Below, piece by piece: positions 16,502-24,745 of a DNA stretch of 33,922 nt. Below the pieces are notes generated by a model. It ran no database searches and had not been told where the DNA came from. It worked only from the letters and a program-made list of their open reading frames with translations. The DNA is from Alphaproteobacteria bacterium (GTDB taxonomy: Bacteria > Pseudomonadota > Alphaproteobacteria > Caulobacterales > Aquidulcibacteraceae): the NCBI GenBank assembly GCA_027484265.1, contig JAIXTH010000085.1, positions 1-33,922 on the forward strand, in the 5' to 3' direction. The first letter of the stretch is position 1. Each line of letters starts with the position of its first letter. Position numbers and translations under genes: made by a program.

Positions 16502-17716
16502 TCAGCCTTCCTCGATCACCGGGCGCCGCGCCAGCAGCAGGAACAAGGCCCCCGCCAGCGGGAACAGCCCCACACCCAGCCACAGGCCGATATCATAGCT
16601 GCCGGTCGCGCCATGCACCCAGCCCATGAACCAGACCCCCACCGCCGTCCCCAGCAGACCCATCATCACCCCGGCACCATAGATCGACGAATAGCGCCGC
16701 ATCCCGAACTGGCGCACCGTGAAAAAGGCCAGCAGGTCGGTCTCCGACCCCTGCTGCAACCCCACCAGAACAACGGCCACCACGGCCACCGCCGGGGTCA
16801 GCTCGGGCACCGCCACCAGCATCAGGCATCCGATCGCTGGCAGCGATGTGAACACCGCCGCCACCCAGCGCGGCGGCAGCCTGTCGAGCAGCAGCCCCGA
16901 CCCGATCCGCCCCACCAGCACCGACACCGCCAGCACCGACAGCAGCCCCGCCGCCACCCTCCGCGTCAGACCCATATCGGTCAGAAGCGGCACCATCTGG
17001 GTCACCAGCGCGCTGGCCGGCGCATTCATCACCAGCAGGGCCCCGGCCAGCACCAGAAAGTCGCGCGACTTCCACAGCCCGTCCAGCTTGCGTCCGGGAT
17101 AGGCTGTTGGCAGGGCCGGGCCGGGCTTGGGCGGCTCGGCCCGCTCGTGCACCAGGAACAGGATCGCCGGAATCGCCACCAGCAGGCACAGCCCCGCCAG
17201 CATCAGATAGCCCGCCCGCCAGGACACCGTGTCGATCACCTCGCGCAGCACGGGCGGCAGCAGCGTGGCGGTCACGGTCACCCCCGCCAGCGTCACCGCC
17301 AGAGCAAGGCCCCGACTGGCGCTGAACAGGCTGGAGATCGGCCGCGTCAGGGTCAGCCCCCCGGTCCCGGCGCCCACCATCGCAAAACAGGCCATCAGCA
17401 CGAACAGCAGCGCCAGCGATGCCGTGGCGGCGGCAAAGCCGAGATACACCAGCGCCAGCAGGATGAAGCAGACCACGGCGGTGGGCCGGGTGCCGAACCG
17501 GTCGGTCGCCCGTCCGATCAGTGGCGCGGCCAGGCCGCCGACCAGGCCGATCGCGGAAGCCGTGGAGATGTCGCCCCGGGTCCAGCCCATCTCCTGCGAC
17601 AGCGGCTCGATGAACAGGCTGGAGACATAGCCGAACAGGGCATAGCCGGTTCCGAATGCAATCCCGCTGCCCGCCACCACGCGCCAGTGCGCCGCCCACT
17701 CTTCCCGCGCACCCAT
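16502..17716 (-). CDS. MFS transporter (OFA/monocarboxylate-type)
   Basis: The 404-residue product has twelve hydrophobic helices and a long central cytoplasmic loop ending KLDGLWKSRDF. Helix 10-11 carries GLQQGSETDLLAFFTVRQFG followed by YSSIYG, here named by its core GSETDLLAFF; this block is typical of the OFA/monocarboxylate branch of the major facilitator superfamily. The substrate is unknown. The ATG at 17714-17716 has a strong GGAGG ten bases upstream, and the longer open frame is Gly-rich and non-coding in look. It is divergent from the ChrR-like cupin gene. The ManC gene lies 63 bases downstream on the same strand but is functionally unrelated. Confidence 0.9.
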   Translation of the reverse strand: MGAREEWAAHWRVVAGSGIAFGTGYALFGYVSSLFIEPLSQEMGWTRGDISTASAIGLVGGLAAPLIGRATDRFGTRPTAVVCFILLALVYLGFAAATASLALLFVLMACFAMVGAGTGGLTLTRPISSLFSASRGLALAVTLAGVTVTATLLPPVLREVIDTVSWRAGYLMLAGLCLLVAIPAILFLVHERAEPPKPGPALPTAYPGRKLDGLWKSRDFLVLAGALLVMNAPASALVTQMVPLLTDMGLTRRVAAGLLSVLAVSVLVGRIGSGLLLDRLPPRWVAAVFTSLPAIGCLMLVAVPELTPAVAVVAVVLVGLQQGSETDLLAFFTVRQFGMRRYSSIYGAGVMMGLLGTAVGVWFMGWVHGATGSYDIGLWLGVGLFPLAGALFLLLARRPVIEEG

Positions 17717-18075
17717 CCAGCTGCCTCCGCCCCCGTGACCGGTCAGCCTAGCGCCGCCCGCCCCCTGTGCAACACAATTCGCCGGGGCACCGCCTCCAGC
17801 CCGTGCCAGTCCGCGAACACCCCGACAAATGCAACCGCCCCGGGACCCCAGCACGCGGGCCGGTTGCGACCCCTTGACGCAGAGGCAGTCGGATCAATAT
17901 TGCGCCAAGTCGGCTTGACAGTTCGGACGCCAAGGCAATCGGACAGTTCATGGCGACGGTGCGGACCCCGACTTCCCGGAAGCGGTGTGTGCGTGCCGGA
18001 GTGGCGGGTTCGGGCGCAGACGGTTCTGGCGGCATCGCTGCCAACCAGTCTGCCACCAGAGGAAGACGGCGGGTC
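17717..18075. other. Divergent intergenic region upstream of the MFS and cupin genes
   Basis: This stretch separates two divergent genes. On the plus strand a perfect TTGACA stands at 17915-17920; 17 bases later is ATCGGA, a poor -10 match, so a promoter here is only a suggestion. The plus-strand frame of the cupin gene stays open back to an ATG at 17950, but those 42 residues are Arg/Gly/Ala-rich with no family resemblance. I see no RNA gene. Confidence 0.4.
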
Positions 18076-18741
18076 ATGACAGGCAGGAATGGACCAGACG
18101 GGATGGAACTGGCGGCTGAACGGCCGCTGGATCCGGGCCTTGTCCTGCTGGCCGAGACCCAGGCTGCCCTGCGCGGCGATTCGGCCCGGGTGCGGGACGC
18201 AGTCTCGATGCTGGGCGGTGATGCGCTGGAGCTGGAAGCCCCATCGAGCCTGTCATTCGGTGCGCTCGACAGTGTGATGGCGCGGATCGACGCCCTGGAG
18301 ACCGGCGCCGATCAGTCGCGCCGCGCCGGACGTGCGGCCGGGCGGGCCATCTCGGAAGTCCTCGAACTGCCGGAGCCCTTGCGGGAGGCTGCCCTGTATG
18401 CCCTGGGCGGACGTGGCTGGCAGATGGCCGGACCCGGCCTCAAGGTGCTGGATCTGGATGTCGGCTCGCAGCACGAGGTGCAGCTGCTGCGGATCGAGCC
18501 GGGGTCCGGGGCGCCGCGCCATGATCACTCCGGCATCGAGCATACGCTGGTGGTCACCGGCGCGTTCCGTGACGAGACCGGCCTGTTCCGCAGCGGCGAC
18601 ATCGCCAGCAAGGCGCCGGGCGACGTGCACCGCCCTGTCGCCGAACCGGGCCGTGTGTGTTTTGCCCTGGCGGTCAGCACCGGCCATCCGGAATTCACCG
18701 GCGCGCTGGGCTTCGTCACCCGGCTGCTGCGCCGCTCCTGA
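18076..18741 (+). CDS. ChrR-like cupin protein with degenerate anti-sigma zinc motif
   Basis: The 221-residue product resembles ChrR, the zinc anti-sigma factor that holds an ECF sigma factor until singlet oxygen or similar stress. The C-terminal cupin (about 125-205) keeps the metal ligands in RHDHSGIEH (H149, H151, E155) and DVHRP (H185); Cys195 follows in RVCFAL. The N-terminal segment LLAETQAALRGDSARVR lines up with the zinc motif HxxxCxxC, but the three ligand positions are Gln29, Arg33 and Ser36. Sigma binding through zinc is therefore unlikely. No sigma factor gene is adjacent, although ChrR-type genes usually follow one. The ATG at 18076 is preferred because upstream residues are not conserved; 17950 and 18103 are alternatives. 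It may be a free-standing metal cupin. Confidence 0.85.
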   Translation: MTGRNGPDGMELAAERPLDPGLVLLAETQAALRGDSARVRDAVSMLGGDALELEAPSSLSFGALDSVMARIDALETGADQSRRAGRAAGRAISEVLELPEPLREAALYALGGRGWQMAGPGLKVLDLDVGSQHEVQLLRIEPGSGAPRHDHSGIEHTLVVTGAFRDETGLFRSGDIASKAPGDVHRPVAEPGRVCFALAVSTGHPEFTGALGFVTRLLRRS

Positions 18742-18860
18742 GCCACAGCCCTTCTGTTCCGAGCGGGGCTTGCACCACCGTCCAATCCGGTGAACGAGGC
18801 CAATGAACCAGGCCCGTGAGCGAAGTCCGTCGTATCACCCTGCGTCATGGAGCGCGCCCG

Positions 18861-20000
18861 ATGAAGTCTGCCCCCTTCCTCGCCATCACCGCCCTCATCG
18901 CAGCATCTCTGGCAGGCGCCTGCCAGCGCGGCGTGGAAGCGCCGCCAGCGGCCAATAGCGGCACGGTCAAGCTGCAGGTGAGCGAACTGGCGACCGGGCT
19001 CGAATATGCCTGGGGCGCCGCCGTCCTGCCGGATGGTCAGATCCTGGTGACCGAGCGCGCCGGCCGCCTGCGGGTGATCCGCGATGGTGCGCTGGTGGCG
19101 CAGCCGGTGGCAGGTGTGCCGCCGGTGCTGGATGCCGGTCAGGGCGGGCTGTTCGATGTGGCGCTGCATCCGCAGTTTGCCGAGAATGGCCTCGTGTATC
19201 TGGCGCTCGCGCGCGGGACCCAGCAGGAAAACCGCACCGCTGTGGTGCGGGGCCGCTTCACCGGCACCGCGCTCGAGAACGTCGAGACCGTGTTCGAGGC
19301 CAGCCCTGCCAAGAGTGGCGCGGCCCATTTCGGTGGCCGCCTGCTGTTCCTGCCGGACGGGACCTTGCTGGTGACGCTGGGCGACGGGTTCGACCTGCGC
19401 GACGAAGCGCAGAACAAGGCCTCCGACCTCGGCAAGATCGTGCGCATCACCGACACCGGCGCCCCCGCCCCCGGCAATCCGTTTGCGGGCGAAGCCGGCG
19501 CCCGGGCCGAGATCTACACGCTCGGCCACCGCAATGTGCAGGGCATCGTCCGCGACCCGGCCAGCGGCACCATCTATGCCGTCGAGCATGGCCCCAAGGG
19601 CGGCGATGAGGTGAATGTGCTGCGGCCCGGTGCCAATTATGGCTGGCCGGTGATCACTTACGGGGTCGACTATTCCGGCCTGCCGATCTCGATGCGCTCG
19701 GCAGCGGACGGGATGGAGCAGCCACTGGTCTATTGGGTGCCGTCGATCGCACCGGGGGGCATGGCCTTCTATGACGGGGCGATGTTCCCCGCCTGGCGCG
19801 GCGACCTGTTGGTGCCGGCACTGGCGGGCCAGCATTTGCGCCGGGTCGATCTGGAAGGCGGCACCGTGCAGGGGCAGGAAAGCCTGCTGGCCGAACGCGA
19901 GGAGCGCTACCGGCAGGTGATCGTCGCACCCGATGGTGCGCTGCTGCTGCTGACCGATGCGCAAGAGAGCAAGGTGCTGCGGGTGGTGGCCGCACCGTGA
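18861..20000 (+). CDS. PQQ-type sugar dehydrogenase lipoprotein (GSDH family, YliI-like)
   Basis: The family comprises soluble aldose dehydrogenases with pyrroloquinoline quinone in a six-bladed beta-propeller. The 379-residue product starts at 18861 with a signal peptide ending in a lipobox (SLAGAC), so it is likely anchored in the periplasm. Typical propeller blocks are YAWGAAVLPDGQILVTER, QGGLFDVALHPQF, LLVTLGDGFDLRDEAQN with SDLGKIVRI, YTLGHRNVQGI and VEHGPKGGDEVNVL followed by GANYGWP. An upstream in-frame start at 18816 would add 15 residues before the signal peptide and is rejected. No PQQ synthesis genes are in the window. Its stop overlaps the start of the alpha/beta hydrolase gene. 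Confidence 0.92.
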   Translation: MKSAPFLAITALIAASLAGACQRGVEAPPAANSGTVKLQVSELATGLEYAWGAAVLPDGQILVTERAGRLRVIRDGALVAQPVAGVPPVLDAGQGGLFDVALHPQFAENGLVYLALARGTQQENRTAVVRGRFTGTALENVETVFEASPAKSGAAHFGGRLLFLPDGTLLVTLGDGFDLRDEAQNKASDLGKIVRITDTGAPAPGNPFAGEAGARAEIYTLGHRNVQGIVRDPASGTIYAVEHGPKGGDEVNVLRPGANYGWPVITYGVDYSGLPISMRSAADGMEQPLVYWVPSIAPGGMAFYDGAMFPAWRGDLLVPALAGQHLRRVDLEGGTVQGQESLLAEREERYRQVIVAPDGALLLLTDAQESKVLRVVAAP

Positions 20001-20920
20001 GCCAACCCGTGGACTTTGGCGAGCCGCTCGCCATCAGCCTCAGCGGACAGACCGGACATGTGGGCGGGCGCCGCTGGGGCCGTGGCCCGGCGGCCCTGGT
20101 GTTCCTGCATGCCAACGGCTTTTGTGGATCGACCTATGCCCCGTTGCTCGCACCGCTGGCAGAGGGGCTGGCGGGTTGCAGTGTGGTGAGCCTTGACTTG
20201 CGCGGCCATGGCCTGACCACCCTGCCCGCCGATCCGGACCGGCAGGACCGCTGGACCATCCACCGCGACGATATCGCCGCCGCCATCAACGCCCTCCCAG
20301 GCGGGCTGGTGCCGGAGGGCGCGGTGCTGGCGGGGCATTCCATGGGCGGGACCAGCGCGCTGCTGGCAGCGGGCGCCGGACTGGTGCCGGGGGTGCGCCA
20401 GCTGGTGCTGTTCGATCCGGTGTTCGCGCCGCGCGGATTCTATCTGTATGCCCGGGCGCCGTGGGTGTTTGCCCTGTGGCGGCGCCACTTCCCCATGAGC
20501 GCGGCTGCCCTGCGGCGGCGGCGGCAGTTCGAGAGCCGGGAGGCGGCGGCCGCGAGCTGGCAGGGGCGCGGGGCGTTCCGCACCTGGCAGCCGGGCTTCC
20601 TGGATGGCTATTGCCAGGACGGGCTGCGCCCCCGGCCCGGCGGAGAGCTCACCCTGTCGTGCGCGCCGGAGTTCGAGGCTGCCTGCTTTGCAGGACAGCG
20701 CCACGATCCGCACGGCGCCCTGAAGCGCCTGACCATCCCGCTGCAGGTGCTGCGGGCCGAGCATCACTCCACCCTGCGCGCCTCGCAGATCGCGGCCTTC
20801 ATGCGCGCCGGCGCGCAGGTCGAGACCATAGCAGGCGCCAGCCACTTCCTGCCGATGGAGCAGCCGGACCTGTGCCGCGCGGCGCTGGCCGCCGCCATCA
20901 CCCCACCGCCAGCACGGTGA
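19997..20920 (+). CDS. Alpha/beta hydrolase
   Basis: The GTG start at 19997 overlaps the preceding TGA (GTGA), so translation is coupled to the sugar dehydrogenase gene. The 307-residue product has the oxyanion-side motif FLHANGFCGSTY, the first acidic strand VVSLDLRGHG, the nucleophile elbow GHSMGGTSAL and the C-terminal catalytic His in GASHFLPME. These are the standard features of this large hydrolase family; the substrate cannot be told. No signal peptide is present, so it is probably cytoplasmic although its coupled partner is exported. Its last 23 bases overlap the end of the convergent EamA gene. Confidence 0.92.
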   Translation: MSQPVDFGEPLAISLSGQTGHVGGRRWGRGPAALVFLHANGFCGSTYAPLLAPLAEGLAGCSVVSLDLRGHGLTTLPADPDRQDRWTIHRDDIAAAINALPGGLVPEGAVLAGHSMGGTSALLAAGAGLVPGVRQLVLFDPVFAPRGFYLYARAPWVFALWRRHFPMSAAALRRRRQFESREAAAASWQGRGAFRTWQPGFLDGYCQDGLRPRPGGELTLSCAPEFEAACFAGQRHDPHGALKRLTIPLQVLRAEHHSTLRASQIAAFMRAGAQVETIAGASHFLPMEQPDLCRAALAAAITPPPAR

Positions 20921-21824
20921 GCACCACCCCCGCCACGATCAGGACCGAGCCCGCCACCTTGGCCAGGTCCGGCCGCTCCTTGAACCGGACCCAGCCATAG
21001 ACCGCCGCGACCGGTGCATCGATCACCGCTGCCGCCGCCCGCACCAGGGCAGCGGGCGCGAGCGTGAGGGCGGCAAACCAGCACAGCGAGGCCGCTGCCC
21101 CGGCAAAGCCCGCTGTCAGCGACGCCTTCAGATCATCCCGCAGCGCCCGCAGTGCCCCCCGGTCCACCGCCAGCAGGATCGCCCCCAGCACCACCGTCTG
21201 CAGGGTCTGGATGATCAGCAGCGTCAGGCTCGAGGAGAAGAACGGCGAGCCGGGATCCAGCGTGGTGCCGCAGATCCGGTAGCAATTGGCCGACACCGCA
21301 AAGCAGGCCCCGGACGCCACCCCGAACAGCACCGACTTCAACCCCTGCACCCCGCTGCCAGGCCCGCCCAGCAGTGCCGGCAGCAGACCCTGCGGCGGCC
21401 GCGCCGCCAGCACCAGCCCGGCTGTGGCCAGGCCGATGCCGGCCCAGCCCGACAGGCCGAGCCGGTCCCCCAGCACCACCGCACCGAACAGGGCCGTGAT
21501 CGGCAGCGCGAGGTGCTGGAACATGGTGCCGGGCGCAAAGCCGCTGACCCGCATCGCCTGCAGGAGGGCCGCCGTCGCCAGCACCTGTGCCGTTGCCCCC
21601 ACCACCGCTGCCACCCAGAAGCGGGGCGGAAACTGCGGGCTGACCGGCGGGAACAGCAGATAGGCCGCCGCCACGAACAGCACGGTGAACGGCACCCCGA
21701 ACGCAAACCGCACCAGTGTGGCACCCCACGGCCCGGCCTGGTCGGTCAGGCCGCGCTGGGCGCCGTTGCGCAGGGTCTGGAACAGGCCCGAGATCACCAC
21801 CAGCGGCATCCAGATCGCCAGCAT
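20898..21824 (-). CDS. EamA-family (DMT) membrane transporter
   Basis: The 308-residue product has ten hydrophobic helices in two halves, the layout of the drug/metabolite transporter superfamily. Family features include the N-terminal GLFQTLRNGAQRGL, the end of the first half TALFGAVVLGDRLGLSGWAGIGLATAGLVL (core FGAVVLGDRL) and the second-half counterpart PVAAVYGWVRFKERPDLAKVAG (core YGWVRFKERP). The ATG at 21822-21824 follows a good GGGAGGCAGAG; a start further out would add a basic tail that is not a helix. Substrate is unknown. It overlaps the alpha/beta hydrolase gene by 23 bases at the 3' ends. Confidence 0.9.
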   Translation of the reverse strand: MLAIWMPLVVISGLFQTLRNGAQRGLTDQAGPWGATLVRFAFGVPFTVLFVAAAYLLFPPVSPQFPPRFWVAAVVGATAQVLATAALLQAMRVSGFAPGTMFQHLALPITALFGAVVLGDRLGLSGWAGIGLATAGLVLAARPPQGLLPALLGGPGSGVQGLKSVLFGVASGACFAVSANCYRICGTTLDPGSPFFSSSLTLLIIQTLQTVVLGAILLAVDRGALRALRDDLKASLTAGFAGAAASLCWFAALTLAPAALVRAAAAVIDAPVAAVYGWVRFKERPDLAKVAGSVLIVAGVVLTVLAVG

Positions 21825-22007
21825 GCTCTGCCTCCCTCTCCTGCGCGCCCTGAAAAGCTGCAACACCGCGCCAGCGTCCTTGCAGGGCCGCGCCTACGGT
21901 TTCACGGCTCCCTGCCATGAACCGGCCTGAATGTACCACCACTGTCGCGGTGAGGGACGAAGAGGCAAGGGCGGCCGGCTGGCCGCATCAGGTACCGGGG
22001 GGCAGTC

Positions 22008-22751
22008 ATGTCCGAACGCATTCCATCATCCGCCGCGCTCAATCTGGCAGCGGCGGCCATCCTGGCCGTGGGGATCGCAGCCGCAGGCTGGTTCGCCGGC
22101 TCGTCCCTCGTGGAATCGCGGCTGGGCTTCCGCACCGTGATGGTGAAGGGGCTCGCCGAGAAAGAGGTGAAGGCCGATCTCGGCTTCTGGCCGATCAGCT
22201 TCGTCGCCACCGCCGGCACGCTGGAGGACGCCCGCCAGCAGCTGAGCGGCTCCGAGGCAGCGGTGAAGGCGTTCCTCACCGCCCAGGGCTTCCCCGACAC
22301 CGCGGTTCAGGTCCAGGCAATCCGGGTCGAGGACAAGTTCGCCAATTCCTATGGCTCGGTGGTGGAGGGGGCGCGGTTCGTGCTGACCGAGACCATCCTG
22401 GTGCGCACCACTGATGTCGACCGGCTGGCGGCGGCCTCGCGCAATGTGGGCGAGCTGATTCGCAGCGGGGTGGTCTTCTCGTCCAACGACATGGGCGCCG
22501 GGCCGAGCTATCAGTTCACCGGCCTCAATGACATGAAGGGCGAGCTGCTCACCCAGGCCACCCAGCGCGCCCGCGAAGCCGCCCAGAACTTCGCCCGCGA
22601 GAGCGGTGCCCGGGTCGGCGGCATCCAGAGCGCCAGCCAGGGCGTGATCGAGGTGAATGCCGCCGTCGAGATCCCCAACAGCTCGCCCGACAGCCAGATC
22701 GACAAGAAGGTGCGGGTGGTGACCACCATCACCTATTTCCTCAAGGGCTGA
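22008..22751 (+). CDS. SIMPL domain-containing exported protein (DUF541)
   Basis: The 247-residue product has an N-terminal hydrophobic segment (about 10-32, LAAAAILAVGIAAAGWFAG) that is either an uncleaved anchor or a signal peptide. The SIMPL (YggE/BP26-like) domain follows, with the opening VMVKGLAEKEVKADLGFW, the repeated helix-strand units and the ending KKVRVVTTITYFLKG. Members sit in the periplasm or outer membrane and form channel-like oligomers in some species; their role is poorly known. The ATG is preceded by GGGGGGCAG. It is convergent with the Flp pilin gene, whose terminator lies just downstream. Confidence 0.9.
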   Translation: MSERIPSSAALNLAAAAILAVGIAAAGWFAGSSLVESRLGFRTVMVKGLAEKEVKADLGFWPISFVATAGTLEDARQQLSGSEAAVKAFLTAQGFPDTAVQVQAIRVEDKFANSYGSVVEGARFVLTETILVRTTDVDRLAAASRNVGELIRSGVVFSSNDMGAGPSYQFTGLNDMKGELLTQATQRAREAAQNFARESGARVGGIQSASQGVIEVNAAVEIPNSSPDSQIDKKVRVVTTITYFLKG

Positions 22752-22762
22752 GCCCTTGTCCC

Positions 22763-22796
22763 AACAACGAAAACGCCGGAGCCATCGGCTCCGGCG
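22763..22796 (-). terminator. Rho-independent terminator of the Flp pilin gene
   Basis: A perfect 10-bp stem (CGCCGGAGCC at 22774-22783, GGCTCCGGCG at 22787-22796) with a 3-base loop is followed on the minus strand by TTTTCGTTGTT. The T-run defines the minus strand as the terminated one. It stands 40 bases after the pilin stop codon. Confidence 0.9.
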
Positions 22797-22836
22797 TCTG
22801 CGCTGTAGCTGGCCCTGAGGCCTGCCATCGAACCGC

Positions 22837-23013
22837 TTAGCGGCTCGGGGTGGCGATACGGGTCGACAGGTTGCCGAACTGGTTCGCCATGTTGTTGCCG
22901 AGGGTGCCCAGGGCAGTGATCAGCATCACGGCGATCAGAGCGGCGATGAGGCCGTACTCGATGGCAGTGGCGCCCTTCTCGTCTTTGCGCAGACGCGCGA
23001 TCATCTTCTTCAT
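22837..23013 (-). CDS. Flp-type IVb pilin
   Basis: The 58-residue product is a typical Flp/Tad prepilin: a short basic leader (MKKMIARLRKDEKG), the processing site G/ATAIEYGLIAALIAV with the Glu-Tyr pair, a hydrophobic helix and a short polar tail. Prepilin peptidase would cut after the Gly and the pilin would be assembled by a Tad machine. No cpa/tad genes are in the window, so this is an orphan copy here. The ATG at 23011-23013 has GGGAGACTG upstream. It ends in a strong terminator, which fits a highly expressed single-gene transcript. Confidence 0.94.
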   Translation of the reverse strand: MKKMIARLRKDEKGATAIEYGLIAALIAVMLITALGTLGNNMANQFGNLSTRIATPSR

Positions 23014-23342
23014 CTTCAGTCTCCCGTTTGTTGCACGCAGCAGGGACCTGGATGGCGTCTGTTCTGTTGCCACCGGTCACGGGCGGTTATCGCAGGCATA
23101 TCCTAAGGCGGCGTGAAGCGCTGTGGTAAACGCGCCATCAATGTTTGAGGGACAATCCGATTGACTTGCAGCTGCTTCCTTCGCCCAAATCAAGGGGACA
23201 GCCGTGTGGAGCACGGCAGCCCGGGCAGGGCTGCCGGCACCGCGCCCACGGAGGAACCCGCAGGCATCACCCCCTGCCGTGCCTTCCCCCTCCACCACGC
23301 TCTGCGCGGTCCCCTCCGCGGCGGGCGCGGTGGCGAATGGCG
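23014..23342. other. Gap between flp and the Cys/Met PLP gene, with a double hairpin
   Basis: No convincing gene lies here. Two overlapping hairpins occur at 23201-23234: GCCGTG/CACGGC with a 5-base loop, then GCAGCCC/GGGCTGC with a 5-base loop. On the minus strand they are followed by TCCCCTTGATTT, so they could weakly terminate the PLP-enzyme transcript whose stop is at 23343. The pilin promoter should also be here, but I cannot pick it confidently. Confidence 0.35.
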
Positions 23343-24641
23343 CTAGACTGTCTCCAGGGCCTGGGTGAGGTCGGCTATCAGGTCGTCGGGGTGTTCGATG
23401 CCGACGGAGATGCGGATCAGGGCGTCGGTGACGCCGAGGCGGTCGCGCAGGTCGCGGGGGACGCCGGAGTGGGTGGTGCTGGCCGGGTGGCTGGCCAGGG
23501 TTTCGGTGCCGCCGAGGGAGACGGCGAGCTTCACCACCTGCAGCGCATCCAGCAGGCGGAAGGCTTCGGCCTCGCCGCCCTTGACCTCGAACGAGAAGGT
23601 CGAGCCGGCTGCCTTGCATTGGCGGGCATAGACCTTGCGGTGCGGGTGGCCCTTGGGGAGGAAGTCGAGGAACCACACGCCCGCGACTTTCGGATGGTCC
23701 TGCAGGAAGCGCGCGACCTTCACCGCATTGGCGGCGGCCCGCTCCATCCGCACCCCGAGCGTTTCCATCGAGCGCATGATCATCCAGCTGGTATGGGCAT
23801 CGAGCTGGGTGCCGATGGCCCCGCGCAGCGCCCGCACCGGCTTCATCCAGGCCGTGGAGCCGGTGGCGCCGCCCGCCACCAGGTCGGAGTGGCCGCCGAC
23901 ATATTTGGTGAGGGAATAGACCGCCACGTCGGCGCCGTGCTCGAGCACGTTCTGGAACACCGGACCCAGGAAGGTGTTGTCGCACACCACCGGCGGGCGG
24001 TGACCGCCCTGCTGGGTGGCGATCCAGTCGGCCAGGTCCTTGACCATGGCGAGGTCCACCAGCGCATTGGTGGGATTGCCCGGCGTCTCGACCATGATGG
24101 CGCCGATCCGCCCCTTGCGGCCGCGCCCGGTCTGCTTGAGAGCCCGGCGGGCCGCAGCCATCGCCTCGGCCTTCGAGCAGCCGTCCTGCCAGGCGACGGG
24201 GGTGAAGCCATAGTTCGGCAGCACCTTCTCGATCAGGGTCTCGGTGCCGCCATAGAGCGGCTGGCAGATCAGCAGCACGTCGCCCGGGCGCAGGAAGGCC
24301 AGCAGCGTGGTGGAGATGGCCGACATGCCGCTGGAGAACACCGCTGCGCTCTCGGCCCGGTCCCAGATCGCCAGCCGGTCTTCCAGCACCTCGAGGTTCG
24401 GGTTGTTGAAGCGGGAATAGACCAGCCCGCCTGCCTTGCCCGGCGGCGGCTCGCGCCGGCCGGCGGTGAAGTCGAAGAAGTCCTTGCCGTCCTGGGCGGT
24501 CGGGAAGACGAAGGTGGAGGTGAGGAAGATCGGCGGCTTGAGCGAGCCTTCCGACAGATGCGGGTCGAAGCCATAGCCCATCATCTGGGTTTCGGGGGAC
24601 AGCGTGTGTCCGCCCACTGTGCGCTTGTGATACCGGGCCAA
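23343..24641 (-). CDS. Cys/Met metabolism PLP enzyme (cystathionine gamma-synthase/methionine gamma-lyase type)
   Basis: The 432-residue product has the whole trans-sulfuration enzyme fold. Blocks seen are KPPIFLTSTFVF, YSRFNNPNLEVLEDRLA, the cofactor-phosphate region FSSGMSAIST, YGGTE, VETPGNPTN and CDNTFLGP, and the PLP lysine in YSLTKYVGGHSD. The C-terminal part has SLGGTETLASHP and RISVGIEHPDDLI. Such enzymes make cystathionine, or cleave or form homocysteine or methionine; sequence by eye does not fix which. The frame is slightly long at the N-terminus. It may be the last gene of a murQ-EVE-PLP enzyme unit on the minus strand, 104 bases after the EVE gene. Confidence 0.9.
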   Translation of the reverse strand: MARYHKRTVGGHTLSPETQMMGYGFDPHLSEGSLKPPIFLTSTFVFPTAQDGKDFFDFTAGRREPPPGKAGGLVYSRFNNPNLEVLEDRLAIWDRAESAAVFSSGMSAISTTLLAFLRPGDVLLICQPLYGGTETLIEKVLPNYGFTPVAWQDGCSKAEAMAAARRALKQTGRGRKGRIGAIMVETPGNPTNALVDLAMVKDLADWIATQQGGHRPPVVCDNTFLGPVFQNVLEHGADVAVYSLTKYVGGHSDLVAGGATGSTAWMKPVRALRGAIGTQLDAHTSWMIMRSMETLGVRMERAAANAVKVARFLQDHPKVAGVWFLDFLPKGHPHRKVYARQCKAAGSTFSFEVKGGEAEAFRLLDALQVVKLAVSLGGTETLASHPASTTHSGVPRDLRDRLGVTDALIRISVGIEHPDDLIADLTQALETV

Positions 24642-24745
24642 ATGATGCCCTCCCCTTGTGACTGCCTACCGGCCCATAGGATGCGCCGGGCAAGCTGGCG
24701 AGAGGCAGTTTGGACCGGGTGCGCCCGGATGGGGATAGCCTGGCA

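Noticed and set aside
17950-18075. N-terminal extension of the ChrR-like gene from the ATG at 17950
   Set aside because: The 42 extra residues are Arg/Gly/Ala-rich and do not resemble the family; the ATG at 18076 fits better.
15485-18079. Long plus-strand open frame of 864 codons
   Set aside because: It is antisense to manC and the MFS gene, whose motifs are clear. Its translation is His/Gln/Arg/Gly-biased with no domain, the usual shadow of high-GC genes.
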